Shown: positions 17,422 through 25,722, counted from the stretch's first letter. The stretch is DNA of 64,000 nt from Paenibacillus montaniterrae (GCF_018403185.1 NZ_BOSE01000012.1:1-64000), one strand, 5' to 3'. The notes: generated by a model not told the origin, from the letters alone. Program-made: numbers and translations.

Positions 17422-19116
17422 TTGTGTGAAAGGTTGATCAAGATGGAAAACACTAATGAGACGAAATCGGCTGCGTCAAATTTTATTAAAAATATCGTCG
17501 TCGACGATTTGAAGGAAGGTCGTGTGAAAGAGGTCATTACTCGTTTCCCTCCTGAGCCAAACGGTTATTTGCATATCGGACACGCCAAATCGATCTGTCT
17601 TAACTTTGAGCTGGCAGATGAATTTAAAGGGAAAACGAATTTGCGCTTTGATGACACGAATCCCGTTAAGGAAGATACCGAATATGTCGAGTCCATTATG
17701 GAGGATGTAAAATGGCTTGGCTTTGAATGGGATAATTTGTTCTATGCCTCCGACTATTTTGAGGAAATGTACAATCGTGCTGTGCTGCTCATTAAAAAGG
17801 GCAAAGCCTATGTATGCGATCTTACGGCCGAGCAAATGAGAGAAACACGCGGCACTTTGACCGAGCCAGGGCAAAACAGCCCGTATCGTGAACGTTCTGT
17901 GGAAGAAAATCTTGATCTGTTTGCGCGCATGCGTGCTGGTGAATTTAAGGACGGAGAGCGCGTGCTGCGTGCAAAAATAGATATGGCCTCCTCTAATATT
18001 ACAATGCGCGATCCGGTGCTGTACCGCATTGCTCATGCTCATCATCATCGTACTGGCGACGCTTGGTGCATTTATCCGATGTATGATTTTGCTCATCCAA
18101 TCAGCGATGCGATCGAAAGCATTACACATTCCATCTGTACGCTGGAGTTTGAGGATCATCGTCCTTTATATGATTGGGTCATTGCGGAATGCGAGATGGA
18201 AGCGACGCCGCATCAATACGAGTTTGCCCGTTTAAATATTACGAATACAATTATGAGCAAGCGTTATTTGAAAATGCTTGTAGACGAAGGCATTGTGGAG
18301 GGCTGGGACGACCCGCGCATGCCGACCATTAGCGGAATGCGCCGCAAAGGCTACACGCCAGAGGCAATCCGCAACTTCTGCCGCGAAATTGGCGTCGCGA
18401 AAGCGAACAGCATTGTAGATGAACGCAATTTGGAGCATTTCATTCGTGAGGATTTGAAGCTTAAGGCACCTCGTACGATGGCGGTGCTTGATCCGATCAA
18501 GGTCGTCATTACGAACTATCCTGAAGGACAAATCGAATGGCTGGATGCAGAAATCAATGCGGAAAATCCAGAAATGGGCGTTCGCCAAATTCCGTTTTCA
18601 CGCGAAATTTATATCGAGCGCGAAGACTTTATGGAAAACCCGCCAAGCAAATATTTCCGCTTATTCCCGGGCAACGAGGTGCGTCTGAAGCATGCCTACT
18701 TTATCGTCTGTAACGAGGTTATTAAAAATGAGCAGGGAGAAGTTGTAGAGCTGCGCTGCACCTATGATCCAGAGACGAAGTCGGGTAGCGGCTTCACTGG
18801 CCGTAAAGTAAAGGGCACGATTCATTGGGTAGAAGCGTCTATGGCCGTACCTGCCAAGCTGAGATTGATTGAGCCATTGATCGAGGAGTCGCCTGAGCTT
18901 AAAGACAAGCCTTTCCTGGAGCGGATCAATCCAAATTCGATGCGTGTCGTGAGTGGCTTTATTGAGCCGAATATGAAGGATGTTGAAGCGGGCGCCAAGT
19001 TCCAATTTTTCCGTCACGGCTATTTCAATGTAGATAACGCAAGAAGCGAGGACGGACAGCTTGTATTTAATCGCATCGTGTCTTTGAAAAGCTCATTTGA
19101 CCCTAAAAAAGCTTAA
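17422..19116 (+). CDS. glnS: Glutaminyl-tRNA synthetase
   Basis: This directly charges tRNA-Gln. The 564-residue class I synthetase has the HIGH motif in PPEPNGYLHIGHAKSICLNF and the KMSKS equivalent in IMSKRYLKML. The catalytic domain is followed by the two beta-barrel anticodon-binding domains (about residues 345-560). Length is close to the E. coli enzyme (554), so no C-terminal YqeY domain is fused. Start is TTG 17422 (AGGAGG 10 bp upstream) or ATG 17443 (AAAGG upstream). Most Firmicutes make Gln-tRNA through GatCAB, so this gene is a lineage marker; see findings. Confidence 0.95.
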   Translation: MCERLIKMENTNETKSAASNFIKNIVVDDLKEGRVKEVITRFPPEPNGYLHIGHAKSICLNFELADEFKGKTNLRFDDTNPVKEDTEYVESIMEDVKWLGFEWDNLFYASDYFEEMYNRAVLLIKKGKAYVCDLTAEQMRETRGTLTEPGQNSPYRERSVEENLDLFARMRAGEFKDGERVLRAKIDMASSNITMRDPVLYRIAHAHHHRTGDAWCIYPMYDFAHPISDAIESITHSICTLEFEDHRPLYDWVIAECEMEATPHQYEFARLNITNTIMSKRYLKMLVDEGIVEGWDDPRMPTISGMRRKGYTPEAIRNFCREIGVAKANSIVDERNLEHFIREDLKLKAPRTMAVLDPIKVVITNYPEGQIEWLDAEINAENPEMGVRQIPFSREIYIEREDFMENPPSKYFRLFPGNEVRLKHAYFIVCNEVIKNEQGEVVELRCTYDPETKSGSGFTGRKVKGTIHWVEASMAVPAKLRLIEPLIEESPELKDKPFLERINPNSMRVVSGFIEPNMKDVEAGAKFQFFRHGYFNVDNARSEDGQLVFNRIVSLKSSFDPKKA

Positions 19117-19171
19117 TACAGGATGCTTTGGATGGGCTTAGGAACGTGAAAAGGTTAAGGAGTGGAGTCGC

Positions 19172-20242
19172 TTGAGTAAATTTTGGAGTCCGCTGACTGC
19201 TTCGCTAGAGCCGTATGTGCCTGGCGAGCAGCCAAAGGACAAAGCATATATTAAGCTGAATACGAACGAAAATCCGTATCCGCCATCGCCAAAGGCAATT
19301 GCAGCCATGACTGCTGCTATTAATGAGGATTTGCGCTTGTATCCGGACCCTAATAGCGAGGTGCTTGTGCAGGCTCTTGCGAAAAAGCATGGTCTGGCAC
19401 CGCAGCAGGTCTTTGTCGGAAACGGCTCGGATGAAATTTTGGCATTTGCATTTGCCTCATTTTTTGACCCTGGCAAGCCAGTGCTGTTCCCTGATATTAC
19501 GTATAGCTTTTACAAGGTTTATGCCAAATTTTATGGGATTACGCCCAAGCTGATCCCGCTTGATGAGCAATTCAATATTAACGTAGATCATTATACAGGC
19601 GAGCATGGCGGAATTGTGATCCCGAACCCTAATGCGCCAACTGCCATTCCACTGCCGCTTGACGATGTGCGTCGTCTAGTAGAAAGCAATCCTGAGCAGG
19701 TGGTGCTGATTGACGAGGCCTATGTAGATTTTGGTGCGGAGTCCGCAGCAGGGCTGGTTCATCAATATCCGAATTTGCTTGTCGTGCAGACGCTTTCGAA
19801 GTCTCGTTCCTTGGCTGGCTTGCGCGTAGGCTTTGCCTTTGGCTCGGAGGAGCTGATTGAAGGCCTCAACCGCACGAAGAACTCATTTAATTCTTATACA
19901 TTGGATCGAGTCGCTTTGGCAGGCTCTGTTGCTGCAATTGAAGACCATCATTATTTTGCCGCAACGACTGCCAAGGTTGTCGCTACAAGAGAGCGTGTGC
20001 GTGCAAGACTGCAGGAGCTCGGTTTTACTGTTACGCCGTCTAAGGCGAATTTCGTCTTTATATCTCATCCAGTCATCCCTGCGAAGCGGCTGTTTGAAGT
20101 GCTTCGTGAGCAAGGTGTGCTGGTGCGTTACTTTGCTTCACCGCGAATTGACAATTTCCTTCGTGTCAGCATCGGGACCGATGAGGAAATGGATAGCTTT
20201 TTGGCGGCAATTGAGCATAATCTTGCTCATCCGACATCGTAG
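19172..20242 (+). CDS. hisC: Histidinol-phosphate aminotransferase
   Basis: A PLP enzyme converting imidazole-acetol phosphate and glutamate to histidinol phosphate in histidine synthesis. The 356-residue fold-type I aminotransferase has the N-terminal KLNTNENPYPPSP, the NPNAPTA substrate/cofactor loop, DEAYVDFG and the PLP lysine in TLSKSRSLAGLRVGFA. TTG start with AAGGAGTGG upstream. It stands apart from other his genes, so aromatic aminotransferase activity is also possible. Confidence 0.92.
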   Translation: MSKFWSPLTASLEPYVPGEQPKDKAYIKLNTNENPYPPSPKAIAAMTAAINEDLRLYPDPNSEVLVQALAKKHGLAPQQVFVGNGSDEILAFAFASFFDPGKPVLFPDITYSFYKVYAKFYGITPKLIPLDEQFNINVDHYTGEHGGIVIPNPNAPTAIPLPLDDVRRLVESNPEQVVLIDEAYVDFGAESAAGLVHQYPNLLVVQTLSKSRSLAGLRVGFAFGSEELIEGLNRTKNSFNSYTLDRVALAGSVAAIEDHHYFAATTAKVVATRERVRARLQELGFTVTPSKANFVFISHPVIPAKRLFEVLREQGVLVRYFASPRIDNFLRVSIGTDEEMDSFLAAIEHNLAHPTS

Positions 20243-20277
20243 CCAGAATGTGTTTGGCTGCAGCTGAATATCGTTAG

Positions 20278-20331
20278 CAAAGGCTGGTTCTGTGATCAAC
20301 GCATCGGTTGACATGGGACAGCCTTTTTTGT
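20278..20331 (+). terminator. hisC terminator
   Basis: AAAGGCTG at 20279 and CAGCCTTTTTT at 20319 close a long imperfect stem (inner GATCAAC/GTTGACA) followed by a T-run. Confidence 0.8.
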
Positions 20332-20413
20332 TACTTAGCCTATAAATTTTATTGCGCGCAATGGGAAATAGTAATGAAAATCACTTAATTTTGCAGGAAG
20401 ACGTGTGCCGATG

Positions 20414-20448
20414 TTGACAATAAGAACTGTAACGTTTATTATTACAGT
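20414..20448 (+). promoter_or_regulatory. Promoter and palindromic operator of the rrf2 gene
   Basis: TTGACA (20414-20419), a 17-bp spacer and TATTAT (20437-20442) form a near-consensus promoter. A perfect inverted repeat, ACTGTAA (20426-20432) and TTACAGT (20442-20448) with a 9-bp gap, covers the spacer and -10. The size (23 bp) and position fit an Rrf2-family operator, which suggests autorepression by the next gene. Confidence 0.75.
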
Positions 20449-20471
20449 ATAAAGCAGGGAGGCCCACTGAA

Positions 20472-20888
20472 GTGAATAGTGAATTTACAATCGCAGTGCA
20501 TAGTTTAGTTTATTTGGCAAACTTACCAGATAAGATGGCCAGTAGCGAAATGATTGCTGATAACGTAGGTACCCACTCAGCGCGCATCCGTAAAGTGATG
20601 AGCGGTATGAGACGAAGCGGCTTCGTCAATACTAGAGAGGGCTCTGGCGGTGGATACCGCTTGACGATCGATCCCGATACCGTTACCTTGGCTGATATTT
20701 ATCGGGTAATGGCTCAGGGCTCGTTAATCCCAAGCTGGTGCTCAGGCAATCCTGATGCAGATTGTATGGTTGGCTCCAATATGAATACTGTCATGTATGG
20801 TATTTTTTGTACTGCTGAAAAAAAACTGGAGGAGCATTTCAGCCATATTACAATTAGTGATGTGCTGAAGCAAATCCATGAATGCTAG
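20472..20888 (+). CDS. Rrf2 family transcriptional regulator
   Basis: A 138-residue repressor-type protein. The winged helix covers about residues 1-85: MASSEMIADNVGTHSARIRKVM as helix-turn-helix and REGSGGGYRLTIDP as wing, the typical Rrf2 pattern. Three cysteines follow in WCSGNPDADC and IFCTAEK. Their spacing is unlike the IscR/NsrR Fe-S set (C-x5-C-x7-C) but could respond to thiol or metal state. The order rrf2-trxA and the operator in its promoter suggest a redox-linked, self-regulated gene; this is inference. GTG start with GGGAGG upstream. Confidence 0.88.
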   Translation: MNSEFTIAVHSLVYLANLPDKMASSEMIADNVGTHSARIRKVMSGMRRSGFVNTREGSGGGYRLTIDPDTVTLADIYRVMAQGSLIPSWCSGNPDADCMVGSNMNTVMYGIFCTAEKKLEEHFSHITISDVLKQIHEC

Positions 20889-20952
20889 GCACCAATTTGG
20901 TGTGCAGGGTTTTGCCCTTAATCATATATTTTAGACCGAAAGGATGATTGTA

Positions 20953-21261
20953 ATGGCAGTCGTATTGACAAAAGATAATTTTAACCAAACAATTGAGAAC
21001 GGTGTTTCTCTTGTAGATTTCTGGGCTCCATGGTGTGGACCTTGCAAAATGCAGCTTCCAATCGTAGAGGAGCTTGCTACTGAGCTTGAAGGTCAAGCAA
21101 CAATCGGTAAAATCAATGTTGACGAGCAGCCTGAGCTTGCAGCACAATTTGGCGTAATGAGTATCCCAACGCTTATTTTGTTCAAAGACGGTCAGCCAGT
21201 TGATAAAATGGTTGGTCTTCAAAGCAAAGATGCGCTAAAAACAAAAATCTCCAACGCTTAA
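20953..21261 (+). CDS. trxA: Thioredoxin
   Basis: A small dithiol oxidoreductase (102 residues) that reduces protein disulfides in the cytoplasm. The active site is WCGPCK with Cys28 and Cys31, and the cis-Pro lies in MSIPTLILF. ATG 20953 is used because AAAGGA is correctly spaced for it; ATG 20944 would add three residues. It lies 64 bp after the Rrf2 gene and is followed by a terminator. Paralogue status relative to a main trxA cannot be judged here. Confidence 0.95.
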   Translation: MAVVLTKDNFNQTIENGVSLVDFWAPWCGPCKMQLPIVEELATELEGQATIGKINVDEQPELAAQFGVMSIPTLILFKDGQPVDKMVGLQSKDALKTKISNA

Positions 21262-21287
21262 TAAGCAAGCGAGGCCTTGAAACGTAT

Positions 21288-21334
21288 AAAGCTGTCCCCA
21301 AGTGAAAATGTTCACGGTGGGACAGCTTTATTTC
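21288..21334 (+). terminator. trxA terminator
   Basis: AAAGCTGTCCC (21288-21298) pairs with GGGACAGCTTT (21319-21329), with an inner GTGAA/TTCAC stem, and is followed by ATTT. Confidence 0.85.
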
Positions 21335-21565
21335 ATGTGTATCGTTATTTTATGCTGCCTCTTTCATTGTTGATGGCGCTAGGGTATAATGACGAAAGCT
21401 GTGTACAATTGGGGATTGATCATCTTGCCGAGCTAATTTGCGGCAATTTGAAGTAATGAACATGCAGTTATCTAGCGTATTTGGACGTTGCTTTCGTTAT
21501 GTTGCGTTTATGGATAAGGAGAGCATGGCAAATCGTAATCATAAATTGTTTGAGGAGTTGAAGGT

Positions 21566-22666
21566 ATGGGTCTTTCTTGTGGAGTAGTCGGATTGCCGAA
21601 TGTAGGCAAATCCACATTGTTTAACGCCATTACACAGGCTGGTGCAGAATCTGCCAATTATCCTTTCTGTACGATTGATCCGAACGTTGGTGTGGTTGAA
21701 GTACCAGACAGTCGTTTGGATAAGCTGGTGGAACTGGTTAAGCCAAACAATATTGTTCCGACTGCGTTTGAATTTGTCGATATTGCAGGTTTAGTTGCCG
21801 GTGCTAGCAAAGGCGAGGGCTTGGGCAACAAGTTTCTGGCGCATATTCGCGAGGTGGATGCGATTGTCCATGTCGTGCGCTGCTTCCAGGATGAAAATAT
21901 TACGCATGTCTCCGGTAAAGTTGATCCGTTAAGCGATATTCAAACGATTAATTTGGAGCTGATTCTTGCGGATATCGACTCCGTTGATCGTCGTATCGAG
22001 CGCTCTCGCAAAAATATGAAGAGCGGCGATAAGAAGTTTGCGCAAGAGGTTGAAGTGCTGGAGCGGGTTAAGGAAGCGTTATACAATGATAAGCCTGCAC
22101 GCAGCCTAGAATTAACAGACGATGAGCTTGCCTTGATCAAGGAGCTTCATTTGCTTACGCTTAAGCCTGTGCTATATGCGGCTAATGTGAGCGAGTCTGA
22201 TGTGAGCAATCCGGATGATAATGAATATGTAAAGCTGGTTCGTGAATTTGCGGCTAGCGAGGGTGCAGAGGTTGTGCCAATTAGCGCCAAGGTTGAATCC
22301 GAGATTGCTGAGCTGGAAGGCGAAGACAAGGAGATGTTCCTTGAGGAGCTGGGCCTGGCTGAATCGGGCTTGAATCGTCTCATTCGTGCGGCGTATAAGC
22401 TGCTTGGGCTATATACTTATTTTACAGCAGGAGTTCAAGAGGTTCGCGCCTGGACGATTCGCAAAGGCATGAAGGCGCCGCAAGCTGCGGGTGTCATTCA
22501 CACCGATTTTGAGCGCGGTTTTATCCGTGCAGAGGTTGTATCCTATGAGGATCTTGCTGCTGCAGGCTCGATGGCTGTTGCGCGCGAGCGTGGCCAGCTT
22601 CGTCTGGAGGGCAAGGATTATGTGGTGCAAGACGGAGATGTTATGCACTTCCGCTTCAACGTATAA
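21566..22666 (+). CDS. ychF: Redox-regulated ATPase YchF (Obg-like)
   Basis: A 366-residue P-loop protein of the OLA1/YchF group that hydrolyses ATP and associates with ribosomes. G1 is GLPNVGKST near the N-terminus. The G3 region is DIAGLVAGASKGEGLG, and in place of NKxD it carries NVSESD, the reason for ATP preference. The C-terminal TGS domain (about 285-366) ends DGDVMHFRFNV. ATG start with GAGGAG and AAGG upstream. Confidence 0.95.
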   Translation: MGLSCGVVGLPNVGKSTLFNAITQAGAESANYPFCTIDPNVGVVEVPDSRLDKLVELVKPNNIVPTAFEFVDIAGLVAGASKGEGLGNKFLAHIREVDAIVHVVRCFQDENITHVSGKVDPLSDIQTINLELILADIDSVDRRIERSRKNMKSGDKKFAQEVEVLERVKEALYNDKPARSLELTDDELALIKELHLLTLKPVLYAANVSESDVSNPDDNEYVKLVREFAASEGAEVVPISAKVESEIAELEGEDKEMFLEELGLAESGLNRLIRAAYKLLGLYTYFTAGVQEVRAWTIRKGMKAPQAAGVIHTDFERGFIRAEVVSYEDLAAAGSMAVARERGQLRLEGKDYVVQDGDVMHFRFNV

Positions 22667-22686
22667 CGCTTGTCATTTGTAATATG

Positions 22687-22726
22687 CAGTGCTTCGTGAC
22701 CTTAAGGCTTACGAAGCACTTTTTTG
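22687..22726 (+). terminator. ychF terminator
   Basis: AGTGCTTCGT (22688-22697) and ACGAAGCACT (22711-22720) are perfectly complementary, followed by TTTTTT. Confidence 0.92.
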
Positions 22727-22739
22727 CTTGGAAGAGGAG

Positions 22740-22820
22740 GTTCAAAAGCTGGGCTTTGATGACAATGTAGTTGCGTTGTAGCGTAGTCGACGTCGAATCT
22801 TGAACGCTGAGCTTTTGAAT
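22740..22820. repeat. Short, internally deleted copy of the MITE-like repeat (copy A)
   Basis: An 81-bp element with termini GTTCAAAAGCT and AGCTTTTGAAT. Its first 68 bp follow the same sequence as the left part of the copies at 38.7-39.2 kb (TTTGATGAC, GTAGTTGCGTTGTAGCG, CGAATCTTGAACGCT), then jump straight to the right terminus. About 90 bp of the core are missing. Confidence 0.8.
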
Positions 22821-22890
22821 ATGTACTAATTATACTTGTGCACAACAGGCTGCTTAAATTGCTTATCTTAGGAGCGAAATGATGTCCACA

Positions 22891-23006
22891 TGTGTATAAT
22901 AAATAGAGTGTTTCGGCTAAACTGTGGATAACTAATGAAATTGATGTGTATATTCGTTATATTTTTGTGGGTAATTCTGTGAATAACTATAATAACTTGT
23001 GGATAA
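22891..23006 (+). promoter_or_regulatory. DnaA-box cluster upstream of prfA
   Basis: Four exact matches to TGTGNATAA in one orientation: 22891-22899 (TGTGTATAA), 22923-22931 (TGTGGATAA), 22978-22986 (TGTGAATAA) and 22998-23006 (TGTGGATAA). A one-mismatch box, TGTGGGTAA, lies at 22966-22974. They fill the AT-rich region 100-220 bp before prfA. This is a DnaA-binding cluster without a neighbouring dnaA. Confidence 0.75.
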
Positions 23007-23109
23007 TTAATTTAATCTTTTCTTCCAGCATGCGGTGATTCATTGCAGGCAAGGGATATGATATAATATAAATTATCTTATTTTGAGGAAATGACAGAGG
23101 TGAAGGACT

Positions 23110-24186
23110 GTGTTAGATCGTTTACAGGCACTGGCTGACCGATATGAAAAGTTGAGCGAACTGCTATGTGATCCAGATGTATCAAGCGATCCGAAAAGAT
23201 TGCGCGAGCTTTCCAAGGAGCAATCCGACCTGCAGGCTGCCTATGATGCTTATACCGAGTATAAGCAAGTATGCCAGCAGCTGGATGATGCCAAGGAGAT
23301 GCTGGGCGAGAAGCTGGATGATGAAATGCGCGAAATGGTCAAAATGGAAGTCGATGAGCTGTCCGAGCGCAAAGTGGGACTAGAGGAGAAGGTACGTATA
23401 TTGCTTCTGCCAAAAGACCCTAATGATGATAAGAACGTCATTGTGGAAATTCGTGGTGCAGCTGGCGGCGATGAGGCTGCTTTGTTTGCTTATGAGCTTT
23501 ACCGTATGTACACCAAGTACGCTGACACTCAAGGCTGGAGAACCGAGCTGATGGAGTATACGGAAAATGATCTGGGCGGATTTAAAGAGGTCATTTTCAT
23601 GATTAACGGAAAAGGCGCGTACAGCAAGATGAAGTACGAGAGCGGTGCACATCGCGTACAGCGTATTCCGGTTACGGAATCAGGCGGACGCATTCATACC
23701 TCCACTTCTACAGTTGCTGTAATGCCGGAGGTTGAAGAGGTTGAGGTAGAAATTTTGGATAAAGATATTCGGATTGACACGTTCTGCTCCAGCGGTGCTG
23801 GCGGACAGTCTGTCAATACAACGAAGTCTGCGGTTCGTGTGCTTCACGTGCCAACCGGAATCATGGCAACCTGTCAGGACGGCAAATCGCAAAATGACAA
23901 TAAAATGAAGGCCTTGCAGGTACTCCGTGCCCGCATCTACGATATGCGTCGTCAGGAAGAAGAAGCGAAGTATGCTGGTGAGCGCAAAAGCAAGGTCGGT
24001 ACGGGTGACCGCAGCGAGCGCATTCGTACGTATAACTTCCCGCAAAGCCGTGTTACTGACCATCGCATCGGGTTGACACTTCATAAGCTGGATGCAGTAA
24101 TGAACGGAGAAATTGATGATATCGTCAACCAATTGACATTGGCTGAACAGGCTGAAATGCTGGAAAAAGAAACAATGGGTGTATAA
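23110..24186 (+). CDS. prfA: Peptide chain release factor 1
   Basis: This recognises UAA and UAG stop codons on the ribosome and triggers peptide release. The 358-residue protein has the codon-reading PxT tripeptide as Pro187-Val-Thr189 and the catalytic GGQ at Gly231-Gln233 in SSGAGGQSVN. Gln233 is the residue methylated by PrmC, encoded next. GTG start at 23110 with GAGG-type site upstream. The order prfA-prmC-spoIIR matches B. subtilis. Confidence 0.97.
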   Translation: MLDRLQALADRYEKLSELLCDPDVSSDPKRLRELSKEQSDLQAAYDAYTEYKQVCQQLDDAKEMLGEKLDDEMREMVKMEVDELSERKVGLEEKVRILLLPKDPNDDKNVIVEIRGAAGGDEAALFAYELYRMYTKYADTQGWRTELMEYTENDLGGFKEVIFMINGKGAYSKMKYESGAHRVQRIPVTESGGRIHTSTSTVAVMPEVEEVEVEILDKDIRIDTFCSSGAGGQSVNTTKSAVRVLHVPTGIMATCQDGKSQNDNKMKALQVLRARIYDMRRQEEEAKYAGERKSKVGTGDRSERIRTYNFPQSRVTDHRIGLTLHKLDAVMNGEIDDIVNQLTLAEQAEMLEKETMGV

Positions 24187-24188
24187 TA

Positions 24189-24256
24189 AGCGAGCGTAAG
24201 CCATTCGCAGGACGGCCAATCAAAGCGTCCCGCTCAGGCTTGCGCTTTCTTTTTCT
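24189..24256 (+). terminator. prfA terminator
   Basis: AGCGTAAGCC near 24194 pairs with GGCTTGCGCT near 24238, with an inner GGACG/CGTCC stem, followed by TTCTTTTTC. It separates prfA from prmC. Confidence 0.75.
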
Positions 24257-24270
24257 CCAAGAAATGCAAA

Positions 24271-24326
24271 GCCGTCGAATCCACTACGAAGAAGTGACAT
24301 CGTCATCAAAGCCATATTTTTTGAAC
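24271..24326. repeat. Partial copy of the MITE-like repeat (right end only, B1)
   Basis: These 56 bp match the right end of the adjacent full copy: GCCGTCGAAT, CACTACGAAGAAGTGACATC, GTCATCAAAGCCAT, ending TTGAAC. The left two thirds are absent. Confidence 0.8.
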
Positions 24327-24343
24327 TACCCCATAAAATAAGA

Positions 24344-24513
24344 GTTCAAAAGCAGGGCTTTCAGGACCAAGAAGATGGCATGATACTAGAAGGCGAGGAG
24401 CGCAGCGTAGGCCAATAGCTACGTGAGCACCGAAGCCTTCGGTAGCGTGACATATTCGCCGTCGAATTCACTACGAAGAAGTGACATCGTCATCAAAGCC
24501 ATGCTTATTGAAC
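24344..24513. repeat. Full copy of the MITE-like repeat (B2)
   Basis: A 170-bp element from GTTCAAAAGC to TTGAAC. Internal landmarks: GGCTTTCAGGACCAAGAAG, GGCGAGGAGCGCAGCGTAGG, AGCTACGTGAGCACCGAAG, then the GTCGAATTCACTACGAAG right part. It lies in opposite orientation to the 38.7-kb array and ends 31 bp before prmC. Confidence 0.88.
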
Positions 24514-24544
24514 TACCTCTTACTCTTAGAAAGGTGAATATTCT

Positions 24545-25471
24545 ATGTTGGAAAAAACCCTCGCCGCCTCTCTGACTGGCGGCTATACGGTGCGTCAGCA
24601 GCTTGAGCTGGCCACTTCATATTTGACCCAGCTGGAGGTGGACGAGGCTCGGGAAAATGCTGAACTGCTCATGCTGCATGTTTTGAAGCTTGATCGAGCC
24701 CAGCTCCTGCTGCGCTGGCAGGAAATCTTTCCAAGTGACTACTTGGAAGAATGGGTGGAATTGCTGACCAGAAAAGGACGCGGGGAGCCGCTGCAATATA
24801 TGACGGGGGAAGCATGGTTTTATGGCAGAGCCTTTGCAGTTACGCCGGATGTGCTTATTCCGCGTCCAGAGACAGAACTGCTTGTTGAGGCCGTATTGCA
24901 GCGGATCAGGCAGCACTGGCCGCAAGAGACGCTGACTATACTTGATGTAGGCACAGGTAGCGGAGCGATTTCCATTACATTGCAGCTTGAGCAGCCAAAG
25001 TCGCATGTCATTGCTTCTGACTTGTCTTCTGCTGCGTTGGCTCAAGCACAGCGCAATGCGGAACGATATCAGGTTTCCTCCACAATTGAATGGGTTGAGG
25101 GTGATTTGCTTAAGCCGTTTTGCCTGGATGGCGAGAGGCTGCAGCACAATGGCAGGGGAATCGACATACTCGTATCCAATCCGCCATATATTCCGCAAGC
25201 TGATATGGCTGGTCTGCAGCGCGAGGTGCAGCAGTATGAGCCGCATCTTGCATTGGTAGGTGGAGCTGACGGCCTGGACCCGTATCGTGCAATGCTATCG
25301 AGCCTGCAGCTTCTGAGCGAGCAGCCGCGTATCGTTGCATTTGAACTGGGCATACACCAGCCAGCTATCGTAGCCGGTTGGCTTCGCGAGATGGGCGCCT
25401 GGGATGAGGTGGATATCATTACCGATTATGCCGGAATAGATCGTCACATTCTAGCAATAAAAAAAGTCTAG
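24545..25471 (+). CDS. prmC: Release factor glutamine methyltransferase
   Basis: This methylates the GGQ glutamine of RF1 and RF2 using S-adenosylmethionine. The 308-residue protein has an N-terminal helical substrate-binding domain (about 1-100). The Rossmann methyltransferase domain has LDVGTGSGAISI as SAM-binding motif I and the catalytic VSNPPYIPQ. AAAGGTG lies upstream of the ATG. It is separated from prfA by a terminator and repeat copies. Confidence 0.95.
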   Translation: MLEKTLAASLTGGYTVRQQLELATSYLTQLEVDEARENAELLMLHVLKLDRAQLLLRWQEIFPSDYLEEWVELLTRKGRGEPLQYMTGEAWFYGRAFAVTPDVLIPRPETELLVEAVLQRIRQHWPQETLTILDVGTGSGAISITLQLEQPKSHVIASDLSSAALAQAQRNAERYQVSSTIEWVEGDLLKPFCLDGERLQHNGRGIDILVSNPPYIPQADMAGLQREVQQYEPHLALVGGADGLDPYRAMLSSLQLLSEQPRIVAFELGIHQPAIVAGWLREMGAWDEVDIITDYAGIDRHILAIKKV

Positions 25472-25500
25472 TTTTTTTGATTTTCCAGTTCCAAATAAAG

Positions 25501-25681
25501 GTTCAAAAAGCAAGGCTTTCAGGACCAAGAAGCTTGGACGCTAGTAGAAAACGAGGAGCGCAGCGTAGGCAACAGCTACGTGAGCACCCCAAATGTTTTC
25601 GCAGAAAACATACATCGAAAGCATAAGCCCTTCGCTAGCGTTCAAGATTCGCCGTCGACTCACCTACGAAGCTTTTTGAAC
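25501..25681. repeat. Full copy of the MITE-like repeat with perfect termini (copy C)
   Basis: A 181-bp element bounded by GTTCAAAAAGC (25501-25511) and GCTTTTTGAAC (25671-25681), a perfect 11-bp terminal inverted repeat. The core has GGCTTTCAGGACCAAGAAG, ACGAGGAGCGCAGCGTAGGC and AGCTACGTGAGCACC, then a TGTTTTCGCAGAAAACA palindrome not found in copy B2. It lies between prmC and spoIIR. Confidence 0.9.
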
Positions 25682-25693
25682 TTCCTCTAATAG

Positions 25694-25722
25694 GTTTAGA
25701 GTGTTGCATATCTGGGCATAAT
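25694..25722 (+). promoter_or_regulatory. Sigma-F-type promoter of spoIIR
   Basis: GTTTA (25694-25698; sigma-F -35 is GYATA), a 15-bp spacer, then GGGCATAAT (25714-25722), an exact fit to the sigma-F -10 GGNNANAAT. spoIIR is a sigma-F target in B. subtilis. The promoter lies 68 bp before the start codon. Confidence 0.6.

Noticed and set aside
22891..23006. The DnaA-box cluster as the chromosomal origin itself
   Set aside because: No dnaA, dnaN or rpmH and no obvious A/T-rich unwinding trimer array are next to it; kept as a secondary cluster only.
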